From Kaistia algarum (GTDB lineage Bacteria > Pseudomonadota > Alphaproteobacteria > Rhizobiales > Kaistiaceae), in contig NZ_JAPKNJ010000002.1 in assembly GCF_026343945.1 (NCBI RefSeq), forward strand, positions 62,001 through 126,000: a stretch of DNA of 64,000 nt, written 5' to 3'. The notes beneath the pieces were generated by a model that was given only the letters and a program-made list of their open reading frames with translations, was not told the DNA's origin and searched no databases. How positions within the stretch are numbered: the stretch's first letter is position 1; each line of letters begins with the position of its first letter. This document shows positions 1 through 8,157 of the stretch, in pieces. The position numbers and the translations under genes were made by a program.

Positions 1-2
1 TG

Positions 3-1127
3 TCGCTCGCAAGCTGCAACGACAAGAATGAATATGTGCCGCCGCCGCCGCCGAAGGTGACCGTCGCTCCGCCGCTTCAGCAGGATGCGACGCTCTATAT
101 GGAGCTCACCGGCAATACGACGGCGATCAACCAGGTCGATCTCTCGGCGCGCGTCCAGGGCTTCCTGACATCGATCAACTATGTCGATGGCCAGACTGTG
201 AAAGCTGGTACCACGCTGTTCGGCATACAGCGCGACACCTATCAGGCTCAGCTCGACCAGGCGAATGCGGCGGTCGCCTCGGCCCAGGCGGCGCAGGAAA
301 ACAAGCAACTCGAATATAATCGCCAGTCGACGCTGGTGCAGCAGCAGGTCGCATCCGTCGCCAAGGCCGACGACGCCAAGGCCCAGCTCGATCAGGCGAT
401 CGCCGCGACGCAGCAGGCGCAGGCCGATGCCGAGGTCGCGACGATCAATCTCGGCTACACCGAGGTCAAGGCGCCGTTCGACGGCATCGTCTCCAACCAT
501 CTCCAGGATGTCGGCGCGCTGGTCGGATATAGCGGTCCGACCAAGCTTGCGACGATCGTCCAGATGGACCCGATCTATGTCTATTTCACCGTCAATGAAC
601 GCCAGGTGCTTCTGATCAAGGAGCAATTGACCAAGCGCGGCAAGACGTTGCGCGACATCCATGACATTCCGGTCGAGATCGGGTTGGCCACCGAGACCGG
701 CTATCCGCACAAGGGCGTCATCGACTACATCGCCCCGACGCTCGACCAGAACACCGGCACGCTGTCGGTTCGCGGCGTCTTCGACAACAAGGACTACGCG
801 ATGCTGCCGGGCCTCTTCGCCCGGGTGCGGGTGCCCTTGCAGACGCAGAAGAATGCGCTTCTGGTCGACGATACGGCGATCTCGACCAGCCAGGTCGGCA
901 GCTATGTCCTGGTCCTCGGCAAGGACAACACGGTCGACCAGAAGGTCGTCGAGCCTGGCCAGCTAGAAGGCCAGCTTCGCGTCGTTACGTCGGGCCTCGC
1001 AGCCGACGATAAGGTGATCGTCGGCGGCAACCAGCGGGCCGTTCCCGGCAGCAAGGTCGATCCGCAGGACGGCGCGATGAGCACCAACACCGCGACCACA
1101 AACGCAGCCCCGCCACCCAATCCGTAG
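3..1127 (+). CDS. RND efflux periplasmic adaptor lipoprotein, 5' end outside window
   Basis: This is the membrane fusion protein of a tripartite RND pump; it bridges the inner-membrane pump encoded next to an outer-membrane channel. The frame is open to the window edge and reads LASC at bases 6-17, a lipobox, so the mature protein is a lipoprotein beginning at the Cys encoded at 15-17. The signal peptide and start codon lie upstream. A proline run follows, then a lipoyl/barrel-sandwich half, an Ala/Gln-rich coiled-coil hairpin (codons about 85-150), the second lipoyl half (NLGYTEVKAPFDG) and beta-barrel domains. The C-terminus is a low-complexity Thr/Asn/Pro tail. The pump gene starts 51 bases downstream, so the two form an AcrAB/MexAB-type operon. 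No outer-membrane channel gene is visible. Confidence 0.9.
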   Translation, partial: SLASCNDKNEYVPPPPPKVTVAPPLQQDATLYMELTGNTTAINQVDLSARVQGFLTSINYVDGQTVKAGTTLFGIQRDTYQAQLDQANAAVASAQAAQENKQLEYNRQSTLVQQQVASVAKADDAKAQLDQAIAATQQAQADAEVATINLGYTEVKAPFDGIVSNHLQDVGALVGYSGPTKLATIVQMDPIYVYFTVNERQVLLIKEQLTKRGKTLRDIHDIPVEIGLATETGYPHKGVIDYIAPTLDQNTGTLSVRGVFDNKDYAMLPGLFARVRVPLQTQKNALLVDDTAISTSQVGSYVLVLGKDNTVDQKVVEPGQLEGQLRVVTSGLAADDKVIVGGNQRAVPGSKVDPQDGAMSTNTATTNAAPPPNP

Positions 1128-1178
1128 GACGCATATCGAGCCTCTCCGGTCGACGACCTTCAAGCGCAGGCGGGTTTC

Positions 1179-4100
1179 ATGTTCTCAAAGTTCTTCATCG
1201 AGCGGCCGGTCCTCTCCAACGTCCTCGCGCTGGTCATCGTCCTGCTCGGTGCCGTGGCCCTGTTTCGGCTGCCGATCGCGCAATATCCGAACGTCGTCCC
1301 GCCGACAGTCGCCGTCAGCACCTCGTTCCCCGGCGCCTCCGCGAGGACGGTGATGGACACCGTCGCCCTGCCCATCGAGCAGCAGGTCAACGGCGTCCAG
1401 GGCATGATCTACATGCAGTCGACCAGCGCCAGCGACGGCACCTACAATCTGATCGTCACCTTCGACATCGGGACTGATCCGAACTTCGCGCAGGTTCTAG
1501 TGCAGAACCGAGTCTCGATCGCGATGGCGTCGCTGCCGCAATCGGTGCAAGTGCAGGGCGTCAACGTCCAGAAGAAATCGACCGCCGTCCTGCAGTTCGT
1601 GACGCTGTTCTCGCCGGACAATCGCTATGACGGGCTGTTCCTGTCGAACTATGGCGTGATCAACATCCAGAACGAGCTGGCGCGCCTGCCCGGCGTCGGC
1701 AATGTGGCCGTCATGGGAGCCGGCCCCTATGCCATGCGCATCTGGATGGATCCAGACAAGATGCAGGCCTTTGGTCTGGTGCCGAGCGACGTGATCCGCG
1801 CGATCCAGGACCAGAGCCAGGAAGTCACCGCTGGCATGACCGGTATGCCCCCGGCGCCGGACGGGCTCAATTACCAGTACACGATCAACGTCAACGGCCG
1901 CTTCAGCGATCCGGGCGAATTCGAAAACATCATCATCAAGGTCAACAACGACAATGGCGGTCAGATCGTCCGCGTGCGGGACATCGGCCGGGTCGAGCTG
2001 GGCTCGCAGAGCTACAGCCAGACCGCGACCTACAACGTCAAGCCGACGGCCGCCATCGGCATATTCCAACTTCCCGACGCCAACGCGCTCGATGTCGCCA
2101 AGGCCGTTTCGGCGAAGATGGAACAACTCGCGAAGGCGTTTCCGCCTGGGCTGAAATACGAGATCCCGTTCGATACGACCAAGTTCGTCGTCGCCTCGAT
2201 CGACGAGGTCTACAAGACGCTGATCGAGGCGGCGATCCTCGTGCTCATCGTCATCCTGCTGTTCCTGCAGGACTGGCGCGCCATGCTGGTCCCGGCCACT
2301 ACCGTGCCGGTGACGATCATCGGCGCCTTCGCCGCCATGGCTGCGCTGGGCTTCACCGTCAATACGACGACACTGTTCGCGATCATCCTCGCGATCGGCA
2401 TCGTGGTCGACGACGCGATCGTCATTGTCGAGGGCGTCTCGCGCCATATGGAGAACGGACTCTCCGGCCGAGAGGCTGCCATCAAGACGATGGACGAATT
2501 ATTTGGTCCGATCATCGGCATCACGCTCGTGCTAATGGCCGTGTTTCTGCCTTCGGCGACGCTTCCCGGCCTGACCGGGCAGATGTACCAGCAATTCGCG
2601 CTCGTCATCGCCGCCACGGCCTTCATCTCGGCGATCAACGCCATGACGCTGAAGCCGACGCAGTGCGCGCTCTGGCTGCGTCCCCCGACGCCGCCGGAGA
2701 AGCGCAACTTCTTCTTTCGCGGCTTCAACCGCATCTATGATGCGTCGGAGCGGCGTTATGCGGGCCTTATCAGCCGCATGGTCCACCACAGCCATCTGAT
2801 GGTGCTGGCCGCACTGGTGCTGATCGGCGTCGCCTTCTGGGGCATGTCGCGCATCCCGACGGCGTTTCTGCCGATCGAGGACCAGGGCTATGTGGTGATC
2901 AGCGTCCAGCTTCCCGATGGCGCGTCGCTGCAGCGAACGGACCGCGTCGTCGCCGAAGCCAGCAAGGCCGCGCTGGCGACGCCAGGCGTTGAGAATGTCG
3001 TCGGCATTTCCGGCTCGTCGGTGCTCGACAACAATGCCACGCTGTTCAATGCCGGCATGGTCTATGTGATCTTCAAGGACTGGTCGCTGCGCGGCAAGAC
3101 GGAGAGCCTTCGTGCGATCTATGCGAACATCACCAAGTCACTGAACCAGATGCCCGACGCGGTCGGCTTCGTGCTGGTGCCGCCGCCGATCCAGGGCATC
3201 GGCAATTCCGGCGGCTTCACGCAGGAGATCCTGGTCCAGAACGGCACGTCCGACTTCCACCAGCTCGAGAGCGTGGCCAAGGCGATGTCCGCCAACGCGG
3301 ATTCCCAGTCGGCGCTGCAGCGGGTGAACTCGACCTTCACCGCATCGACCCCGCAATTCCAGCTGGAGATCAACCGCATCCTGGCGGAGACACTCGGCGT
3401 CAGCGTCGGGCAGGTGTTCGATACGATCGAGGCCTATATGGGTTCGACCTATGTCAATCAGTTCACGAAGTTCAACAATGTCTTCCAGGTCTATGTCCAG
3501 GCCGAGGCGGCGCGGCGCGTCCGTCCACAGGATGTGATGGATCTGAAGGTGCAGTCACGATCGGGCGACATGGTGCCGCTGGGCTCGCTGGTGTCGTTCA
3601 AGACCGTCGATGGCCCTCCGCTGATCACGCTCTACAATCTCTATCCCGCGGCGACGCTTGCCGGCGGGCCGGCGCCGGGCTTCTCGTCGGGGCAGGCGAT
3701 GGCGATCATGGATCAAATCGCCGAGAAGACGCTGCCGCCCGGCTACGGCACCGCCTGGACGGCGATGTCCTATCAGGAGAAGATCGTCGGCAATCAGATC
3801 TACTTCGTCTTCGCCCTGGCAATCGTGCTGCTCTATTTCGTGCTCGCCGGCCAATATGAAAGCTGGATCCTGCCTTTCGCGGTGATCCTCGCCGTGCCTT
3901 TGGCCTTGCTTGGAACGGTCATCGCGCTGACCGCTCTCGGGCTCGCCAATAATCTCTATACGCAGATCGGCATCATCCTCTTGATTGCGCTTGCGGCGAA
4001 AAACGCGATCCTGATCGTCGAATATGCGCGCGACAAGCGAATGGAAGGCATGGAGATCCTGGACGCGGCGGTGGAGGCGGCGCGGCTGCGCTTCCGCCCG

Positions 4101-4337
4101 ATCCTGATGACGTCCTTCGCCTTTATCTTCGGCATGCTGCCGCTCGTCTTCGCGAGCGGCGCCGGTGCCAGTTCGCGCATTTCAATCGGCATTGCCGTGG
4201 TCAGCGGCATGCTGGCGTCGACGTGTCTTGCGGTCCTGTTCGTGCCGTCCTTCTTCGTGATATTGCGGAAGATCGACGAGCGCGGCCAGAAGCCGGAGGC
4301 CGTGGCAACGACGCCGGCGGCGGTCACAGCAGAATGA
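1179..4337 (+). CDS. RND multidrug efflux pump, HAE1 (AcrB/MexB) family
   Basis: This is a proton-driven inner-membrane drug exporter of 1052 residues, the normal length for the HAE1 family. It starts with the typical MFSKFFIERPVLSNVLALVI first transmembrane helix. Two repeats of one plus five transmembrane helices flank large periplasmic loops. Transmembrane helix 4 carries GIVVDDAIVIVEG, whose two Asp residues match the AcrB proton-relay pair. Helix 10 carries LAAKNAILIVEYARD with the matching Lys. The C-terminal helix ends in a short cytoplasmic tail. It follows the adaptor lipoprotein gene and is followed, after 23 bases, by a small secreted protein gene. Substrates cannot be deduced. The family assignment is firm; the subfamily name (acrB, mexB, bepE) is not. 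Confidence 0.96.
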   Translation: MFSKFFIERPVLSNVLALVIVLLGAVALFRLPIAQYPNVVPPTVAVSTSFPGASARTVMDTVALPIEQQVNGVQGMIYMQSTSASDGTYNLIVTFDIGTDPNFAQVLVQNRVSIAMASLPQSVQVQGVNVQKKSTAVLQFVTLFSPDNRYDGLFLSNYGVINIQNELARLPGVGNVAVMGAGPYAMRIWMDPDKMQAFGLVPSDVIRAIQDQSQEVTAGMTGMPPAPDGLNYQYTINVNGRFSDPGEFENIIIKVNNDNGGQIVRVRDIGRVELGSQSYSQTATYNVKPTAAIGIFQLPDANALDVAKAVSAKMEQLAKAFPPGLKYEIPFDTTKFVVASIDEVYKTLIEAAILVLIVILLFLQDWRAMLVPATTVPVTIIGAFAAMAALGFTVNTTTLFAIILAIGIVVDDAIVIVEGVSRHMENGLSGREAAIKTMDELFGPIIGITLVLMAVFLPSATLPGLTGQMYQQFALVIAATAFISAINAMTLKPTQCALWLRPPTPPEKRNFFFRGFNRIYDASERRYAGLISRMVHHSHLMVLAALVLIGVAFWGMSRIPTAFLPIEDQGYVVISVQLPDGASLQRTDRVVAEASKAALATPGVENVVGISGSSVLDNNATLFNAGMVYVIFKDWSLRGKTESLRAIYANITKSLNQMPDAVGFVLVPPPIQGIGNSGGFTQEILVQNGTSDFHQLESVAKAMSANADSQSALQRVNSTFTASTPQFQLEINRILAETLGVSVGQVFDTIEAYMGSTYVNQFTKFNNVFQVYVQAEAARRVRPQDVMDLKVQSRSGDMVPLGSLVSFKTVDGPPLITLYNLYPAATLAGGPAPGFSSGQAMAIMDQIAEKTLPPGYGTAWTAMSYQEKIVGNQIYFVFALAIVLLYFVLAGQYESWILPFAVILAVPLALLGTVIALTALGLANNLYTQIGIILLIALAAKNAILIVEYARDKRMEGMEILDAAVEAARLRFRPILMTSFAFIFGMLPLVFASGAGASSRISIGIAVVSGMLASTCLAVLFVPSFFVILRKIDERGQKPEAVATTPAAVTAE

Positions 4338-4360
4338 CCGGGAGACGGGAGAGAGGACCC

Positions 4361-4831
4361 ATGAAACTCACTTCGGACCGCCAGATATCGAAATATCGGC
4401 TTGTCGGCGTGGCCATGACCGCCGGGGTGCTCGGCTTGCTGTCATGGCAGGCGCCGGCATCGGCACAGTCGACGAACCAGCAGATCGAGCAGCTCAACAA
4501 AGATCTCAACATGAACACGACGCCGGATCTGGGGGCGCTCGGCTTCCAGGACGATCTGGCGACGCTCGAGCAGTGCCAGTCGGGGTGCAAGCCGCTGATC
4601 GAGAGCATGCTGAAGAAGTACAAGACCGGCGCCAATTTCGGGGGCAACGGCAAGCTTGGCATGGGTGACGTTCAGCAGCTCGCCGTCGCGATCGGCAATG
4701 CCGCGGCGACGCTGCCAAAGGCCGAGGCGGATCAGATTGCGACCACGGTGGCTAGCGATCTCGGGCCGGACGCAGCGACCGCCTATCAGGGTTCCTATAC
4801 GAGCACGACGGCACCCTACGCGCCGAAATAG
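4361..4831 (+). CDS. small secreted protein of unknown function, in RND operon
   Basis: I do not recognise a family for this 156-residue protein. The start at 4361 is chosen because AGAGGA lies just upstream and because it gives a classic Sec signal peptide: charged N-terminus, hydrophobic core at about 14-29, and ASA before a likely cleavage after residue 35. The mature part is Gln/Asn/Ala rich, with two closely spaced Cys (C73 and C77, CQSGC) that could form a disulfide or be modified in the periplasm. There are no membrane segments after the signal. It begins 23 bases after the RND pump stop codon, so it is probably cotranscribed with the pump. A periplasmic accessory role is possible but is only inferred from position. 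Confidence 0.75.
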   Translation: MKLTSDRQISKYRLVGVAMTAGVLGLLSWQAPASAQSTNQQIEQLNKDLNMNTTPDLGALGFQDDLATLEQCQSGCKPLIESMLKKYKTGANFGGNGKLGMGDVQQLAVAIGNAAATLPKAEADQIATTVASDLGPDAATAYQGSYTSTTAPYAPK

Positions 4832-4856
4832 AGCGGGGATGCGTTCGCGGCCCAGC

Positions 4857-4882
4857 GAGATGCACTTGCATCGGCGCATCTC
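4857..4882 (+). other. nested inverted repeats upstream of codA-like gene
   Basis: GAGATGC at 4857-4863 can pair with GCATCTC at 4876-4882. Alternatively, its inner GATGC can pair with GCATC at 4868-4872. The two stems exclude each other. They lie in the 90-base gap between the RND operon and the amidohydrolase gene. No T-run follows, so this is not a standard intrinsic terminator. A regulatory role is speculative. Confidence 0.3.
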
Positions 4883-4921
4883 TGCTGATCGGATATCCCC
4901 GGTCTTTCTGCAGGGGTTTCC

Positions 4922-6217
4922 ATGGCATTCGATCTCATCGTCAAGAACGCAGCGCTTCCGGATGGCCGTGTCGGGCAGGACATTGCGGTGTCGGCCGGGC
5001 GCATCGCCGCGATCGAGCCGGCAATCGCCGCGGAGGCGGGCCGTGTGATCGATGCGGGGGGCCGGCTCGTCGCGCCGCCCTTCGTCGACTGCCATTTTCA
5101 CATGGACGCGACCCTTTCGCTCGGTCTGCCGCGGATGAACCAGTCGGGCACGTTGCTGGAGGGCATCGCGCTCTGGGGTGAGTTGAAGCCGCTTCTGACG
5201 CATGATGCCGTCATCGAGCGGGCGCTGGCCTATTGCGATCTCGCCGTGGCGCAGGGGCTGCTGGCCGTGCGCAGCCATGTCGACATCTGCGACGACCGCC
5301 TGCTCGCGGTCGAGGCGCTGCTGCATGTGCGGGAAAAGGTGAAGCCTTATCTCGATCTGCAACTCGTCGCCTTCCCGCAGGACGGCTATTACCGTTTCCC
5401 GACGGCCGTGAAGAATCTGGAGCGCGCGCTCGACATGGGCGTCGACGTCGTCGGCGGCATTCCGCATTTCGAGCGCACGATGGCCGATGGCGCCGCCTCG
5501 GTGCGGGCGCTCTGCGAGATCGCGGCGACGCGCGGACTGCTGGTCGACCTCCATTGCGACGAGAGCGACGATCCGATGTCGCGTCATATCGAGACGCTGG
5601 CCGCCGAGACGGTTCGGCTCGGTCTTCAGGGCCGCGTCGCCGGCTCGCATCTGACGTCGATGCATTCGATGGACAATTACTACGTCTCGAAGCTGCTGCC
5701 GCTGATGAAGGAGGCGGGTGTCTACGCCATCGCCAATCCACTGATCAACATCACGCTGCAGGGCCGCCACGACACCTATCCGCGCCGGCGCGGCCTCACC
5801 CGCATTCCCGAGATGCGCGCGATGGGCATTCCGGTGGCGCTGGGCCAGGATTGCTGCATGGATCCCTGGTACGGGCTCGGCTCGGGCGACATGCTCGATG
5901 TCGCCAATATGGCGGTCCATGCCGTGCCGATGACCAGCCGCGAGGCGATCGCCTGGTCGTTCGACGCGGTGACCAAGGTTCCCGCCGCCGTGATGGGGCT
6001 TGAAGGCTACGGGCTCGAGGTCGGCAAGAATGCCGATTTCGTGCTCCTGCAGGCGGCGGACCCGATCGAGGCGGTACGGCTTCGGGCTGCCCGCCTCGCG
6101 GTCGTCCGTCGCGGCAAGGTCATTTCCGAATGCGCGCCCCGAACGGCGACGCTGGCGATCGACGGCCGCCCGGCTGCCGTGGACCCGGCGGCCTATGCGC
6201 CGCGTACGGCAAGCTGA
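4922..6217 (+). CDS. codA: cytosine-deaminase-like amidohydrolase
   Basis: This 431-residue amidohydrolase most resembles CodA, which deaminates cytosine to uracil in pyrimidine salvage. The active site aligns with E. coli CodA at a constant offset of three: metal ligands H58 and H60 (HFH), Q153, H211 and catalytic E214 (HCDES), H243, metal ligand D310 and W316. The region around ANPLINITLQGRHDTYPRRR is also nearly CodA-like. One difference stands out: E. coli reads H-D-D at 312-314 and this protein reads Q-D-C (309-311), so the substrate-contacting Asp314 is a Cys. The substrate may therefore differ from cytosine. An AGGGG ribosome-binding site precedes the start. No permease gene (codB) is adjacent. 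The fold is certain; the gene name is tentative. Confidence 0.75.
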   Translation: MAFDLIVKNAALPDGRVGQDIAVSAGRIAAIEPAIAAEAGRVIDAGGRLVAPPFVDCHFHMDATLSLGLPRMNQSGTLLEGIALWGELKPLLTHDAVIERALAYCDLAVAQGLLAVRSHVDICDDRLLAVEALLHVREKVKPYLDLQLVAFPQDGYYRFPTAVKNLERALDMGVDVVGGIPHFERTMADGAASVRALCEIAATRGLLVDLHCDESDDPMSRHIETLAAETVRLGLQGRVAGSHLTSMHSMDNYYVSKLLPLMKEAGVYAIANPLINITLQGRHDTYPRRRGLTRIPEMRAMGIPVALGQDCCMDPWYGLGSGDMLDVANMAVHAVPMTSREAIAWSFDAVTKVPAAVMGLEGYGLEVGKNADFVLLQAADPIEAVRLRAARLAVVRRGKVISECAPRTATLAIDGRPAAVDPAAYAPRTAS

Positions 6218-6288
6218 AATTGTCGTGAACGGAGGGCGATCCGGCGAAAGCGGCTTGTCCGTATCGCAGCCTCCACTAGTCTTGGGTC

Positions 6289-7104
6289 ATGGGACAATTC
6301 CGCATTCTTTCCTACAACGTTCATAGCTGCATCGGCACGGACCGCCACCATTCCCCGGAACGGGTGGCTGCCGTGATCGCCAGTTGCAAGCCGGATATCG
6401 TCGCGCTGCAGGAGATCGATGTCGGCCGGTCACGTACCGGCGGCATCGATCAGGCGCATGCGCTCGCTTCCATTCTGGGCATGCAGGCCTTCTTCAACGC
6501 CTCGACGCGGGTCGGGCCGGAACGTTATGGCGACGCGATCCTGACGGCGCTGCCGATCGAGATGCGGCGGACGGGCCAGCTTCCCGGCTTCTATGATCGG
6601 ATCAAGGTCGAGCCGCGCGGTGCGCTCTGGGCGTCGATCGATGTCGGCGGCCACGCCTTGCAAGTCGTGAACACGCATCTCGGCGTCTGGCCGCATGAGC
6701 AGATGCTGCAGCTATCGGCGCTGCTCGGGCCGGAATGGCTGGGCCATCCGGATTGCTGCGATCCGGTCGTCTTTGTCGGCGATTTCAACGCCCCGCCGGG
6801 GCTTGCCCCCTATCGGCGGCTCGCTTCGCGCTTCACCGACGTGCAGAAGGAGTGGGGCACGCGGAAGGCGAGGCCGACCTTCCCGGGCCGCATGCCGACC
6901 TTGCGGCTCGATCACGTCTGGCTGCGCGGCCGGGCTGAGATCATGAATGTCGAGGTCGTGCGCACCCCGCTCTCGCGCGTCGCTTCCGATCATCTGCCTC
7001 TGGTGGTGGATCTCGATATCCGCGCCTCGGCCCGGCGGCTGCATGGCACCGGCCACGTGGTGGGCAGTGCGTCGCGGAACAAGACTTCGGCGCAGGGCGC
7101 CTGA
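6289..7104 (+). CDS. endonuclease/exonuclease/phosphatase family protein
   Basis: This 271-residue protein belongs to the EEP (DNase I-like) superfamily, whose members cleave phosphodiester or phosphate-ester bonds in nucleic acids, sphingolipids or inositol phosphates. The diagnostic motifs occur in order: SYNVHSCIG near the N-terminus, ALQEIDVG with the metal-binding Glu, GDFNAPPG with catalytic Asp and Asn, RLDHVW, and the C-terminal SDHLPLVVDL with catalytic Asp-His. No signal peptide or membrane segment is seen, so a cytoplasmic location is likely. It lies 71 bases after the CodA-like gene, on the same strand, and is convergent with the DUF1349 gene. The true substrate is unknown; exonuclease III or a phosphatase are both possible. 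Confidence 0.88.
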   Translation: MGQFRILSYNVHSCIGTDRHHSPERVAAVIASCKPDIVALQEIDVGRSRTGGIDQAHALASILGMQAFFNASTRVGPERYGDAILTALPIEMRRTGQLPGFYDRIKVEPRGALWASIDVGGHALQVVNTHLGVWPHEQMLQLSALLGPEWLGHPDCCDPVVFVGDFNAPPGLAPYRRLASRFTDVQKEWGTRKARPTFPGRMPTLRLDHVWLRGRAEIMNVEVVRTPLSRVASDHLPLVVDLDIRASARRLHGTGHVVGSASRNKTSAQGA

Positions 7105-7115
7105 CGAGGGGCGCT

Positions 7116-7700
7116 TCAGCTTAGATCGTGGAGATCCTTCGTGGTGGCCGGACCGATCTCGAATTGCGAGAAGCGGACCTGAAGCCCGCCGCGTTCTGGG
7201 GTGCAGGCCATCGGTCCGATCTGGTAGCGGGCGGCCACCGGGATCGGCGCGAGGCGCAGCAAGGGCCAGAACACGCCGTCGAGCGACGCCTGGATGCGGA
7301 CCGCTCCGCCCTTGACGGTCACGCGCACGCAAAAATCGTCGACAACGTCAAACGGCCGGGCAACCGACCAGTCCGAGCGCCCGTCCGTCAGGACGGCCGA
7401 GAGAAACCGCTCGCCATCGGTGAATTCCACGCCGGTCTTGATCCAGCGGGTCTCGTCGAGCCGCAGCATCAGGCCTGCCTGATCATAAAGCGTACGGAAT
7501 TCGCCCTGGATACGAATCGAAGCCGTAAAGCCGTCGGCTGCGGAGAAACCGAGGAAGTGACCGCTATCTCGGCTGAAACCGTAATGGGTTTCGCGCCAGA
7601 AATCGGTCTGCTCGTCCGTCGTCAGGCTGAGGCCGCTCTCATCCACGCGCCAAGTCGCCGGCTCGTTCAGCCAGCTTCCTTCGAGGAAGTTGATGCTCAA
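7116..7700 (-). CDS. DUF1349 family protein
   Basis: This is a 194-residue protein of the DUF1349 family, a concanavalin-like beta-sandwich of unknown biochemical role that resembles carbohydrate-binding lectin folds. Supporting features are the W-rich beta pattern, the DFWRETHYGF segment, the YDQAGLMLRLDETRWIKTG core and the SLDGVFWPLLRLAPIP region. The start is TTG at 7700, with GGAG six bases upstream; no better start lies upstream in frame. It follows the small hypothetical gene by 38 bases on the same strand, so the two are likely one transcript. The family assignment is from memory of these motifs. Confidence 0.82.
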   Translation of the reverse strand: MSINFLEGSWLNEPATWRVDESGLSLTTDEQTDFWRETHYGFSRDSGHFLGFSAADGFTASIRIQGEFRTLYDQAGLMLRLDETRWIKTGVEFTDGERFLSAVLTDGRSDWSVARPFDVVDDFCVRVTVKGGAVRIQASLDGVFWPLLRLAPIPVAARYQIGPMACTPERGGLQVRFSQFEIGPATTKDLHDLS

Positions 7701-7738
7701 GCCGAACTCCGCTTCCAGCGCCGCGCCGATCGATAGGT

Positions 7739-7999
7739 CTAGCGATAGATCCAGGCGACCCAGCGCGGCCTCGGCCGCAAGGGCCGGTCGGCGCGCTTGT
7801 CGCGGGCCTGATTGGCATGCAGGCGCGAAAGATCCGCCATCAGATCATCATAGCGGGTGAGACCGGAACGGTTCATGTGCGAAAGCATCATGGCACCGGC
7901 GGCAAAACTGGACCCGATATCGAGGGTCCTCTGGCCGAGCGACGACTTTTCCTGCGCCGCATCGTCATGCGAGTGCTTGCGAACGGTCGACGGCATCAT
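7739..7999 (-). CDS. small hypothetical protein
   Basis: This is an unrecognised 86-residue protein. The start at 7999 (or 7996, since two ATGs are adjacent) is chosen for the strong GGGAGGA box just upstream. An alternative TTG at 8014 overlaps that box and is unlikely. The middle has a Gly/Ala/Met-rich stretch (SSFAAGAMMLSHM), and the C-terminus is very basic and ends in RPRPRWVAWIYR. There is no signal peptide or clear domain. It stands downstream of moeA, where many Hyphomicrobiales carry lexA, and has its own candidate promoter at 8085-8114. It probably leads a two-gene transcript with the DUF1349 gene. Confidence 0.65.
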   Translation of the reverse strand: MMPSTVRKHSHDDAAQEKSSLGQRTLDIGSSFAAGAMMLSHMNRSGLTRYDDLMADLSRLHANQARDKRADRPLRPRPRWVAWIYR

Positions 8000-8084
8000 C
8001 CCATCCTCCCGCAATCGGCCTCATCAAGGTGTAACGTCCGGCCGAACTGCTAGTTCCGCGAGCATCTTCCAGGCCGGTGGCGCT

Positions 8085-8114
8085 AATATAACGCTTTCGT
8101 TCACAAAGTGTGAA
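8085..8114 (-). promoter_or_regulatory. candidate promoter overlapping a perfect inverted repeat
   Basis: On the minus strand, TTCACA (8109-8114) and TATATT (8085-8090) are separated by 18 bases and resemble -35 and -10 elements pointing at the small hypothetical gene. The -35 lies in a perfect inverted repeat, TTCACA-N3-TGTGAA, spanning 8100-8114. This layout suggests a repressor operator, but no regulator is identified. Confidence 0.45.
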
Positions 8115-8157
8115 TCATTGTTTAGTCGCGTGGTGTGCGAATTGTGCATGCCTGCTT

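Noticed and set aside
4442..5920. 492-codon open frame on the minus strand
   Set aside because: It covers parts of the secreted-protein and CodA-like genes in reverse and has shadow-type composition (Arg, His, Ala).
7998..8014. TTG start for the small hypothetical gene
   Set aside because: The TTG overlaps the strong GGGAGGA box that better serves the ATG pair at 7999 and 7996.
8041..8056. GAAC-N5-GTTC as a LexA/SOS box
   Set aside because: The alphaproteobacterial SOS box is a direct GTTC-N7-GTTC repeat. This is an inverted repeat with the wrong spacing.
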